From an uncultured Saprospiraceae bacterium (GTDB taxonomy: Bacteria > Bacteroidota > Bacteroidia > Chitinophagales > Saprospiraceae): 64,000 nt of DNA. Shown here piece after piece: positions 43,916 through 53,263 of this stretch (its first letter is position 1; every line of letters starts with the position of its first letter). Location of the stretch: assembly GCA_937927575.1 (NCBI GenBank), contig CALBEE010000110.1, positions 1 to 64,000 of the forward strand. The letters run 5' to 3'. The notes beneath the pieces are model-generated. The model worked only from the letters and a program-made list of their open reading frames with translations, was not told where the DNA came from and did not search any database. The translations under genes and the position numbers were made by a program.

Positions 43916-46840
43916 ATGAAAAAAAATATATTATCGGTTTTGTTGCTGCTCCTAACATTATCGATTGGTGTCGAGGCACAAAGGAGTATTACAGGTATAG
44001 TATTAGATGATGATACAGGCGAAACTTTGATAGGAGCCAGTGTCTTAATCGTAGGTCAAAGTGGTGGTACCATTACAGATATAGATGGTAGGTTTGCCCT
44101 GCAAGTATCTGACGACGCTAAAGAGATAGAGGTAAGCTATACAGGATTTGATAGTCAGATTATCCCTATTGATGCTAGTCAAGAGATGCTTATCAAATTA
44201 CAGTCTGGTAAGTTGCTCGAAGAGATTATCGTAGTAGGCTATGGTACAATCAAAAGAGAGGATGCTACAGGATCAGTACAATCGGTGTCTTCCAAAGACT
44301 TTAATCGTGGTGCTATGACCGGACCGCAAGAATTACTTTCTGGAAAGGTGGCAGGAGTTTCGATCACTACCGCTGGAGATCCAGGAGGTGGATCTAAAAT
44401 TAGAATTAGAGGAGAGTCTTCTTTAAATGCGGCTAATGATCCATTAATCGTTATAGATGGTGTGCCACTCGAAAATGGGGGAATAGCCGGTAACAGAAAT
44501 CCACTAGATATTATTAATCATAATGAAATCGAAACTTTTACTGTATTGAAAGATGCTTCGGCTACAGCAATCTATGGTAATAGGGCAGCGGGTGGTGTTA
44601 TTATAATAACTACCAAAAAAGGGGTGACTTCTGACAGATTAAAGGTGGCTTATACAGGGAATGTGAGTTACGGACGTATATCTAATAAAGTAGATGTTCT
44701 TAATGCTGATGAATATCGTGCAAAGATTACTGAGATCTATGGAGAAGATCATCCAGCGTTTCCTAGATTGGGTACAGCTAATACAGATTGGCAAGATGAG
44801 ATTTATGATTCTGCTTTTGGGCAAGAGCATAATGTAAATCTCTCAGGAGGATTAAAAGCTTTGCCTTATAGACTTACAGTAGGTTATCTTAATAAAGATG
44901 GTGTACTCAAATCAGATAATTATCAAAGAACATCCTATGGACTGAATATAAATCCTGGCTACCTAGATAATAGATTGCAACTCAACTTTGGATTGAAAGG
45001 GATATTATCAAAAAATAATTTTGCCAATAGAGGAGCTATTGGTAATGCGATCGGATTTGATCCCACCCAAACGCCTCTAGATAGTGAAAGTCCCTATGGC
45101 GGATTTTTTACTTGGGTTGATGCCAATGGGAATCCTGAGTTTATAGCGCCAACTAACCCCTTAGCATTACTCAATCTTAGCGAGAATAAATCTGATGTTA
45201 ATCGAATTATTGCCAATGCTTCAGCGGATTATCGCTTTGCGAAATTTCCTGATCTAAGGGCTAATTTGAATATAGCCACAGATCGAGTGAGATCAGAAGG
45301 AACAACTTTTATTCCTACTAATGCTTCATTCGCTTTTGATGCCTTGAATGGAGGTGGAGTAGATAATAATTACAGCCAAGAAAAGGATAATAATCTGTTG
45401 GAGTTTTACCTAAATTATAAAAAACAACTATCTAAGAATAGCATAGACTTAATGGCAGGATATTCTTGGCAACAGTTTACTTTCAATAATGCCTTTATGA
45501 ATTCTGATGTAGCTGGAACGCCTTCTGAAATCACAAGTGGTACTGATGCTAGTGAACTATTTTTAGTTTCTCTTTTCACTCGTATGAATTATAGCTATGA
45601 TAGTAAATATCTATTAACATTGAGTTTGAGAAGAGATGGTACATCTAGATTTTCACCTGAAAACAGATGGGGATTATTCCCAGCAGCAGCTTTAGCGGTA
45701 AAGCTGATCGAAAATGATAATTCATTATTTAATAATGTAAAGCTGCGTGGTGGCTGGGGTATTACTGGGCAAGAAGGTATTGGAAATAGATACGCTTATC
45801 TTCCTCAATACACATCGAGTTTTGAAAATGCTCAATACCAATTTGGAGAAGAGTTTTTTACCACATTAAGACCTGAAGGCTATGATGCTAATATCAAATG
45901 GGAAGAAACTTCTACTATCAATTTGGGTATCGATTTTTCTATCATTAAAGATAGATTATCTGGTACTATAGATCTATACAAAAGAGAAACTGAGGATTTA
46001 TTAAATAGAATCCCAGTGCCTGCGGGTACTAACCTTACTAACTTTATTACGACGAATGTAGGTGATATGGAAAACGAAGGAATAGAAGTGTCTTTATATA
46101 TGACACCTATTAGTTCTACTGATTTTTCTTGGGATCTAGCTTTTAACACTGCTTATAATAAAAATACTATTACAAAGCTGACGGCAACAGATGATCCAGA
46201 GTATGTAGGCATTCAGACTGGTGGAATAGCAGGTGGAGTGGGATCTAATATACAGATACATAGCGTCGGATTTGCTCCTTTCTCTTTTTATGTAAAAGAG
46301 CAAATGTACGATGAGGCCGGTAATCTTTTAGAAGGTCAATTTGTAGATAGAAATGGAGATGGATTGGATAACGATTTTTACAGATTGGAAAAACCGGCAG
46401 CAGATTTATCATTCGGTTTGACTAGTAATATTAATTATAAGAATGTAGGATTTTCCTTTGGAGCAAGAGCTTTGACGGGTAACTATATATATAATAATGT
46501 GCAGACAGATCAGGGTTATCTCAATAGACTAGTATCAAGTTCGAATGTATTATTTAATGTACATAGATCAGCAGTTGACCTTAATGTATCGGATCAAGGA
46601 AAGCTGACATTCAGTGATCATTATGTACAAGAAGCTTCATTCTTAAGAGTAGATCATGTGACGCTTTCGTATGATTTTGGAGACCTGTTAGGAGATAATA
46701 CTAGCATTTACTTTACGGTACAAAATCCATTTCTATTTACAGGATATGAAGGTCTAGATCCTGAAACGGATAATGGTATTGATAATAATTTATACCCACG
46801 ACCAAGGACATTAGTTTTTGGATGGAGCACTCAATTTTAA
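43916..46840 (+). CDS. SusC/RagA-family TonB-dependent outer-membrane receptor
   Basis: Imports oligosaccharides, probably maltodextrins, across the outer membrane together with the SusD lipoprotein. From the ATG at 43916 the protein has 974 residues, normal for SusC. It has a signal peptide (KKNILSVLLLLLTLSIGVEAQ), a carboxypeptidase-D-like regulatory domain (SITGIVLDDDTGETLIGASV), the TonB-box-like EEIIVVGYGTIKREDATGSV, the plug domain with IRIRGESSLNAANDPLIVIDGVPL, VLKDASATAIYGNRAAGGVIIITTKKG, and a beta barrel ending TLVFGWSTQF with the terminal aromatic residue. The ATG at 43901 is an alternative. SusD follows after 40 bases. Confidence 0.95.
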   Translation: MKKNILSVLLLLLTLSIGVEAQRSITGIVLDDDTGETLIGASVLIVGQSGGTITDIDGRFALQVSDDAKEIEVSYTGFDSQIIPIDASQEMLIKLQSGKLLEEIIVVGYGTIKREDATGSVQSVSSKDFNRGAMTGPQELLSGKVAGVSITTAGDPGGGSKIRIRGESSLNAANDPLIVIDGVPLENGGIAGNRNPLDIINHNEIETFTVLKDASATAIYGNRAAGGVIIITTKKGVTSDRLKVAYTGNVSYGRISNKVDVLNADEYRAKITEIYGEDHPAFPRLGTANTDWQDEIYDSAFGQEHNVNLSGGLKALPYRLTVGYLNKDGVLKSDNYQRTSYGLNINPGYLDNRLQLNFGLKGILSKNNFANRGAIGNAIGFDPTQTPLDSESPYGGFFTWVDANGNPEFIAPTNPLALLNLSENKSDVNRIIANASADYRFAKFPDLRANLNIATDRVRSEGTTFIPTNASFAFDALNGGGVDNNYSQEKDNNLLEFYLNYKKQLSKNSIDLMAGYSWQQFTFNNAFMNSDVAGTPSEITSGTDASELFLVSLFTRMNYSYDSKYLLTLSLRRDGTSRFSPENRWGLFPAAALAVKLIENDNSLFNNVKLRGGWGITGQEGIGNRYAYLPQYTSSFENAQYQFGEEFFTTLRPEGYDANIKWEETSTINLGIDFSIIKDRLSGTIDLYKRETEDLLNRIPVPAGTNLTNFITTNVGDMENEGIEVSLYMTPISSTDFSWDLAFNTAYNKNTITKLTATDDPEYVGIQTGGIAGGVGSNIQIHSVGFAPFSFYVKEQMYDEAGNLLEGQFVDRNGDGLDNDFYRLEKPAADLSFGLTSNINYKNVGFSFGARALTGNYIYNNVQTDQGYLNRLVSSSNVLFNVHRSAVDLNVSDQGKLTFSDHYVQEASFLRVDHVTLSYDFGDLLGDNTSIYFTVQNPFLFTGYEGLDPETDNGIDNNLYPRPRTLVFGWSTQF

Positions 46841-46880
46841 TAATACAGAAAATCGAATATCTAGATAAATATTTAGACAT

Positions 46881-49055
46881 ATGAAAAATATAAATTACAT
46901 ATTAACCATTTGCATTTTAGTAATGCTGAGTTCTTGTTTTGGCGACTTGGATACTATTCCAATTGATGATGATATTTCTACTTCAGAGCAAGTCTATCAA
47001 GATCCTGATGCTTATAAGCAAGTATTGGCAAAGCTATATGCAGGTTTGGCTGTCTCAGGGCAACAAGGGCCTGCCGGACAATCAGATATTGAAGGGATCG
47101 ATGAAGGATTTGGGCAATATTTAAGAGGCTTATGGTATCATCAAGAGTTTACTACTGATGAAGCTTTGGTAGGATGGAACGATCAAACTATTAAAGATTT
47201 TCATAGTCAATTATGGACCTCCACAGATGGATTTACTTTCGCTTTTTATAGTAGAATATTTTATCAAATTTCATTGTGTAATGAATTTTTGAGAGAAACT
47301 ACTACGGAGAAACTTGTTGAGAGAGGGCATGATAATTTGCAAGCGGAGATTGACAATTTTAGAGCCGAAGCGAGATTTTTAAGAGCATTAAGTTATAGCC
47401 ATGCCTTGGATATTTTTAGAAATGTACCTTTCGTAACTGAGCAAGATGCTGTGGGACAATTTTTCCCAAATCAGATTTCTGGTAACGACTTGTTCGATTA
47501 TATAGAGCAAGAATTATTGGCTGTAGAGTCTACCATTATGGATGCTAGGACTAATGAATATGCAAGAGCGGACAAAGGGGCAGTATGGGCTTTATTAGCT
47601 AAATTATATCTTAACTCGGAAGTTTACACTGGCAATGCAAGATGGGAAGATTGTGTTACTTATAGTGAGAAAATTATTGATGCTGGATATGTTTTAGAAG
47701 AAGAGTATGAACATTTATTCTTAGCGGATAACCATCTTTCGGATGAGATCATATTTCCAATTGCTTTTGATGGCATCAATACCAGAACATGGGGAGGGAT
47801 GACATTTATCATTAGAGCTGCTATAGGTGGTGAAATGGATCCTTTGGATTCTGGAGTCAGCGGTGGCTGGGGTGGAGTCAGAACCACAAAGCAACTAGTT
47901 GAGAGATTTGGAGAGATAGGAGGAATCGTCGTAGAACCCAATGCAGGGAATACCGTACAGTATCCGAAAATATATACGCCTGGTTCCTTTCAAGATTTTG
48001 ATTTTAGTAATACTAGCAATGCATTGTCTTCTGTAGAAAGCAATAATGTCTTTGAAGGATATAAATATTTTCCTGAGCCTAATGGTGAGTTTTTAGTTAC
48101 AAGAATACCAGATAGTAATGCACCTTATTTTGGTGATAATAATGGTGATGGCACATTGGATCAATTTGGTGATAATATTGTAGTTCCGGAAGCAGGTTTA
48201 TATTTTATAAAAGTAGATCTCAATCAAAATACTTATGAAATGACCCGAACAGAATGGGGTATCATAGGCGATGCGACAACTGGAGGCTGGGATACCGATC
48301 AAGATATGGTTTGGGATGCCGAAAATAACGCGATGAAAGCTAATATTGTAGTGACAGACGGAGCCATAAAGTTTAGAGCAAATGACGCATGGGAAATTAA
48401 TTATGGAGACAATGGAGCGGATGCTGTATTAGATTTTGGTGGAGACGATATAATGGTAGAGGCAGGAGATTATGAAGTGTTATTGTTTTTGGAAAGACCG
48501 GACTATACTTTCCAGATTAGAAATACTGGATTTGATAGAAGACCATTTTTCTTTTCTCAAGGCCAAACTTTAGAGATAGAAGATATTACACAATTTACTC
48601 AAGGCTATGCGGTAAATAAGTTTAAGAATATAAATTCTGATGGCACATTAGGATCGGATACTGATTTTCCAGATACAGATTTCCCTATGTTTAGATTGGC
48701 AGATTTTTATTTGATGGCTGCTGAGGCTCATTTAAGATTAGGCAATACTACAGATGCGGTAGATCATTTTAATGTGGTAAGAGAAAGAGCTTATAAAGGA
48801 TCTGGCGGTAATACTAACGCTACAGATATTTCTTTAGAATTGATTTTGGAAGAAAGAGCGAGAGAGTTGTATTGGGAATGCCATAGAAGAACAGATTTAG
48901 TTAGATTTGGTCAGTTTACAGATGGAGATTATATGTGGGCTTGGAAAGGTGATGTGCAAGAAGGCGCTCCAGTAGAATCTTTTAGAAATATTTTCCCTAT
49001 TCCTTCTTCTGATATTGCTGCAAATCCCAACTTGGATCAAAACCCTGGATATTAA
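46881..49055 (+). CDS. SusD/RagB-family lipoprotein with an inserted SusE/F-type module
   Basis: Surface glycan-binding partner of SusC. It has a lipoprotein signal (CILVMLSSC), the SusD N-terminal helices (DAYKQVLAKLYAGLA, NFRAEARFLRALSYSHALDIFRNVPFV), TPR-like segments (GAVWALLAKLYLNSEVYTG), and the C-terminal RagB/SusD domain (LADFYLMAAEAHLRLGN, LELILEERARELYWECHRRTDLVRFGQF). At 724 residues it exceeds the usual 500-550. Residues ~400-550 contain an insert with WGIIGDATTGGWDTDQDM and AIKFRANDAWEINYGDNGA, the same repeat as in the gene at 41997, plus a partial second copy before it. The insert would add a starch-binding module. Confidence 0.93.
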   Translation: MKNINYILTICILVMLSSCFGDLDTIPIDDDISTSEQVYQDPDAYKQVLAKLYAGLAVSGQQGPAGQSDIEGIDEGFGQYLRGLWYHQEFTTDEALVGWNDQTIKDFHSQLWTSTDGFTFAFYSRIFYQISLCNEFLRETTTEKLVERGHDNLQAEIDNFRAEARFLRALSYSHALDIFRNVPFVTEQDAVGQFFPNQISGNDLFDYIEQELLAVESTIMDARTNEYARADKGAVWALLAKLYLNSEVYTGNARWEDCVTYSEKIIDAGYVLEEEYEHLFLADNHLSDEIIFPIAFDGINTRTWGGMTFIIRAAIGGEMDPLDSGVSGGWGGVRTTKQLVERFGEIGGIVVEPNAGNTVQYPKIYTPGSFQDFDFSNTSNALSSVESNNVFEGYKYFPEPNGEFLVTRIPDSNAPYFGDNNGDGTLDQFGDNIVVPEAGLYFIKVDLNQNTYEMTRTEWGIIGDATTGGWDTDQDMVWDAENNAMKANIVVTDGAIKFRANDAWEINYGDNGADAVLDFGGDDIMVEAGDYEVLLFLERPDYTFQIRNTGFDRRPFFFSQGQTLEIEDITQFTQGYAVNKFKNINSDGTLGSDTDFPDTDFPMFRLADFYLMAAEAHLRLGNTTDAVDHFNVVRERAYKGSGGNTNATDISLELILEERARELYWECHRRTDLVRFGQFTDGDYMWAWKGDVQEGAPVESFRNIFPIPSSDIAANPNLDQNPGY

Positions 49056-49076
49056 ACCATTTAAGTCAAAACCATT

Positions 49077-52000
49077 ATGACCAATAAAAATATATACCTA
49101 ATACTATTACTATTTATTTCAGGAGTCGTAAGCCACGCACAATCATTTGAAGATGTAAGTGAATCATTGGAATTTGATGTTCCTGGACTAAATCGAGGAG
49201 TTGCTATTGCTGATTACGACGGCAATGGTTTTGATGATATCTATATTAGTAGAAATGGATCTGAAAATCTATTTTATGCTAATCAAGGGAATCTACAATT
49301 TATAGAAATGGCAGCTGATCTTGGAATAGATGATGAGGGAGAAACGATAGCTAGTGTTTGGATAGATTATGATAATGATGGAGATCTAGATTTATTTTGT
49401 GGCAATCAATTTACGGCATGTTCTTTTTATGTAAATGAAAATGGAAATTTTGTCGAAAGATCTAATAGTTTGGGTATATCATTGACTGGTAATATTCAAT
49501 CAGTAAATCTCGTAGATTTTGACAATGATGGCTTTTTAGACATATACATTGCTAGATTTAATGAAGAGAATATTCTTTATAAAAATCTAGATGGTGAGTC
49601 TTTCGCTAATTACATAGATCCTTCTGGAATAAGAGATAGTGGAGAATCTATGGGAGCTATATTTTTCGATTATGATAAAGATGGAGATCAAGACCTTTAT
49701 CAGACCAGAGACGGTAATGAAGGCAATTTATTTTTTAGAAATGACGGTGGTTATTTTGTTGAGATTTCTGAACAGATAGGTGTTGACTTTAATGGTCATG
49801 GTATGGGTGTAGATGTGGCAGATGTAAATCAAGATGGCCTTTTGGATTTATATTTTACTAATCTGTATGAGAATGCCTTACTCTTACAAAACGCAAACGG
49901 CGCCTTTGAAGAATTTAGTAATCCTTTGCTAATCGATAGAGGAATGGGTTGGGGTACTGTTTTATTTGATTGTGATAATAATGGATTGCAAGACATCTAT
50001 ATTTCTAATGATAGTCACTTTCAAGTAGATGGTATCAATCACGAAAGCAAGCTCATAGTACAATCTGCAATTTTAAATTTTGAGGAATCTTCCCAAGACG
50101 GAGCGATTAATAATTTGCATGCTTCTTATGGAACAGCATTTTCTGATTTAGATAATGATGGCGATCTTGATCTCTTTATTTGTAATACAGGTAATGAGGG
50201 AAATCAGTTATTAATTAATAATGGTAATCAGAATTCATATTTAGCATTGAATTTGCAAGGAAGTGAATCTAACTCTCAAGCGATCGGCGCAAGGGTAGAA
50301 GTTTATGCTAATGGGAAAATATTCATTGAACAGAATATTCCTTCGCATAGCTATGCCAGTCAAAGTAGTAACACGGTACATTTTGGATTAGGGAATATAG
50401 AAGCGGTAGATAGTGTGTTAATCCATTGGCCATCTGGAAATGTAGATAAAATTGAAGATATAGAGATTAACACTAAGACCACGATAGTCGAGAATGAAGG
50501 GCTTGTGGTTTCTGGTATTTTGGTTTGGACAGAACCTGCTTTTCCGACACAATTAGATGATGTAACAGTTTACTTCGATGCCAAGGAAGGTAATGGGGCA
50601 TTGGCAGGGTTTAATGGTGCGGTGTATGCACATACAGGCGTAATCACCACTGCAAGTAATGCACCTAATGACTGGAAACATGTGCAAGGAAATTGGGGGA
50701 CAGCAGACGCTAATGTAGTGATGACTTCTGAAGGTGATGACGTATACTCCATCAGTTACAACATCACAGATTATTATGGGATCAATCCAGGAGAGATAGT
50801 GGAGCAATTGGCTTTTGTATTTAGAAATAGTGATGGATCTATTGTAGGACGTGATACTGATGGATCAGATATATTTCTAGATGTATTTCCAGAAGAAGCA
50901 GGCTTATTGACTAACCTTAATGCTCCGCAAAATAATACAATAGTATATGAAGGCGAGCAAGTGGCTATAGATTTGGAAGTAAACAAAGAAGCTACTGTAA
51001 TAATCACTGATAATGGTACAGAGATTTTTAATGAAACTACGGATCTTGTATCCTTTGAGATCACCGCAGCGGGTATAGGTAATCACGATTTGAGAATGGT
51101 GATATCTGATGGCGTGGATGAAGCGATAATAGAATTGACTTATCTTGTATTAGATAATAATGAAACACCAGAAAACCCACCTATAGGGACAAAGAACGGT
51201 GTTAATTATCTGAGTTCGAGTTATATTTTTCAGATTACAGCCCCTGGAAAAGAGCACGTATTTTTATTATGCCCTGACAATGATTATCAAGTAGATGTCA
51301 ATTATCAATTGAAAAAATCAGAAGATGGAAATATCTTTTGGAAAGAGCTACCAAAAAGTTTGTTTGAGGAAGGAGAAAATACGTATCAATATTTAGTAGA
51401 TGGTAGAATAAAAGTGGCGGATCCTTTTGCAGAAGTGGTTTTAGATCCATGGAATGATGGAGGAGTTCCTGAAGATGTAATGCAAGAATTGCCACCGTAT
51501 CCAAATGATTTTACGACAGGTATTGTTACTGCATTTGATTTGGAAAAGACAGAGTACGATTGGCAAGTCAATGATTTTGAAAAGCCAGCTAATACGGATC
51601 TCATTATTTACGAAATCCTTATGAGAGATTTTTTAAACGATAAGAATTATAAGTCATTAATAGATACCTTGGATTATCTTGATCGCTTAGGAGTCAATGC
51701 GATTGAACTGATGCCTATTAGCGAATTTGAGGGAAATAATAGTTGGGGCTATAATCCAAGTTTCCATATGGCTGTAGATAAGTATTATGGTTCTAGAGAT
51801 CAATTGAAAAGAGTAATTGATGAATGCCACGCTAGGGGAATCGCAGTTATACTTGATGTGGTATTTAACCATGCGTTTTCGCAAAGTCCGCTTTGTCAAT
51901 TATATTGGAATCCTACAGAATTTAGACCCGCAGCTGATAATCCTTGGTTAAATGAAACTGCCAGGCATCCCTTCAATGTGGGGTATGATTTCAATCATGA

Positions 52001-53261
52001 AAGTGTATTTACAAAGGATTGGGTAAAGCAAGTGCTTTCGTACTGGATTGAAGAGTTTAGATTTGATGGTTTTAGATTTGATTTGTCTAAAGGCCTCACT
52101 CAAAAATTTACTGGTAATAATGCAGATGCAATGGCGCAGTATGATCTAGATCGTGTAGGTATACTTCAAGATTATTCAGATCATATTTGGGCATTTGACG
52201 AGAATATATATGTCATCATGGAACATTTTGCTGTAAATACAGAAGAGAGTGATCTTTCAGATTATGGTATGATGCTTTGGGGAAACATAAGTCATGAGTT
52301 TGCAGAGGCGGCTATGGGATTTGCATCAGATCTTGAAGGAGCAGATTATACTGATCGAGGATGGAATGATCCACACTTGATTGCATATATGGAAAGCCAT
52401 GATGAAGAAAGAATGGGCTATAAATTGCAAAATTTTGGAGACTCTAACTCTAATCATAATACGCGAGAATTGGAAACAGGAGTGGATAGAATAGCTGCTG
52501 CAAGTGCTATTTATTTGAGTATTCCAGGCCCAAAAATGTTTTGGCAATTTGGAGAGTTGCATTATGACTTTTCTATAAATCGATGTACTAATGGAGCGAT
52601 TAATCCAGATTGTAGATTAGATCCTAAGCCTATACGATGGGATTATAATGAAGATGATACCAGAAGAAGTCTTTATGATCGTATAGCCGCAATGACACAT
52701 CTAAAAACTAATTACCCTACATTCGCTACAGAAGATTTTGTATTTAATGATGGCAACTTTTTCTTAAAGACTGTGCATTTATATCATGAGGAGATGGATG
52801 CCGTTACCTTAGCTAATTTTAGAATTATCGATTCTGAAATTAATCCCAAATTTCCAAATACTGGGATATGGTATGAGTATTTTACTGGAGAAGAATTAGA
52901 GGTAACAGATACTGAAGAAAGATTAACTTTTGGTCCAGGTGAATATCGAATTTATACCTCTAGCAAAATAGAACCGCCAGGAGGATTCTTTACAAGTACT
53001 TATGAAGTATCTTCTGAAGAGTTGAGACTATATCCTAATCCTAGTTTTGCAAAAAATGAAATCAAAGCGGAGTTACCATCTAATGCATTAGTTGAGTCAG
53101 TGCAAATCATGGATATATTAGGAAGGACTGAAACTTTAAATTTTGATCAATCTGGAAATTTACTCAATATTAAATCGAAGGAACAATATCAAGGGAATTA
53201 CATTTTATTGATCACGCAGGATGATAAAGTCTATCGTAGCCAGATCTCATTTATAAATTAG
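49077..53261 (+). CDS. FG-GAP/ASPIC-CBM48-GH13 alpha-amylase-family fusion with T9SS type A domain
   Basis: A 1394-residue secreted protein after a signal peptide (MTNKNIYLILLLFISGVVSHAQ). Residues ~25-390 form a VCBS/FG-GAP propeller with seven calcium loops of the DxDxDGxxD type (DYDNDGDLDLF, DFDNDGFLDIY and others). An ASPIC/UnbV domain follows (GARVEVYANGKIF, HFGLGNIEAVDSVLIHWPSG). Next come linker beta domains to about 690, a CBM48-like region (IFQITAPGKEHVFLLCPDN) and a GH13 catalytic domain from about 838. This has VILDVVFNH, FRFDGFRFDLSKG (nucleophile aspartate ~998), YVIMEHFA (acid glutamate ~1046) and MESHDEERM (third carboxylate ~1107). The end is a T9SS type A signal (LRLYPNPSFAKNE). 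It should cleave alpha-glucan at the surface. Third gene of the susC operon. Confidence 0.92.
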   Translation: MTNKNIYLILLLFISGVVSHAQSFEDVSESLEFDVPGLNRGVAIADYDGNGFDDIYISRNGSENLFYANQGNLQFIEMAADLGIDDEGETIASVWIDYDNDGDLDLFCGNQFTACSFYVNENGNFVERSNSLGISLTGNIQSVNLVDFDNDGFLDIYIARFNEENILYKNLDGESFANYIDPSGIRDSGESMGAIFFDYDKDGDQDLYQTRDGNEGNLFFRNDGGYFVEISEQIGVDFNGHGMGVDVADVNQDGLLDLYFTNLYENALLLQNANGAFEEFSNPLLIDRGMGWGTVLFDCDNNGLQDIYISNDSHFQVDGINHESKLIVQSAILNFEESSQDGAINNLHASYGTAFSDLDNDGDLDLFICNTGNEGNQLLINNGNQNSYLALNLQGSESNSQAIGARVEVYANGKIFIEQNIPSHSYASQSSNTVHFGLGNIEAVDSVLIHWPSGNVDKIEDIEINTKTTIVENEGLVVSGILVWTEPAFPTQLDDVTVYFDAKEGNGALAGFNGAVYAHTGVITTASNAPNDWKHVQGNWGTADANVVMTSEGDDVYSISYNITDYYGINPGEIVEQLAFVFRNSDGSIVGRDTDGSDIFLDVFPEEAGLLTNLNAPQNNTIVYEGEQVAIDLEVNKEATVIITDNGTEIFNETTDLVSFEITAAGIGNHDLRMVISDGVDEAIIELTYLVLDNNETPENPPIGTKNGVNYLSSSYIFQITAPGKEHVFLLCPDNDYQVDVNYQLKKSEDGNIFWKELPKSLFEEGENTYQYLVDGRIKVADPFAEVVLDPWNDGGVPEDVMQELPPYPNDFTTGIVTAFDLEKTEYDWQVNDFEKPANTDLIIYEILMRDFLNDKNYKSLIDTLDYLDRLGVNAIELMPISEFEGNNSWGYNPSFHMAVDKYYGSRDQLKRVIDECHARGIAVILDVVFNHAFSQSPLCQLYWNPTEFRPAADNPWLNETARHPFNVGYDFNHESVFTKDWVKQVLSYWIEEFRFDGFRFDLSKGLTQKFTGNNADAMAQYDLDRVGILQDYSDHIWAFDENIYVIMEHFAVNTEESDLSDYGMMLWGNISHEFAEAAMGFASDLEGADYTDRGWNDPHLIAYMESHDEERMGYKLQNFGDSNSNHNTRELETGVDRIAAASAIYLSIPGPKMFWQFGELHYDFSINRCTNGAINPDCRLDPKPIRWDYNEDDTRRSLYDRIAAMTHLKTNYPTFATEDFVFNDGNFFLKTVHLYHEEMDAVTLANFRIIDSEINPKFPNTGIWYEYFTGEELEVTDTEERLTFGPGEYRIYTSSKIEPPGGFFTSTYEVSSEELRLYPNPSFAKNEIKAELPSNALVESVQIMDILGRTETLNFDQSGNLLNIKSKEQYQGNYILLITQDDKVYRSQISFIN

Positions 53262-53263
53262 AT

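Noticed and set aside
50553-52562. Several minus-strand open frames of 60-96 codons within the GH13 fusion
   Set aside because: They are shadows of a clearly coding plus-strand gene, lack family motifs and overlap each other.
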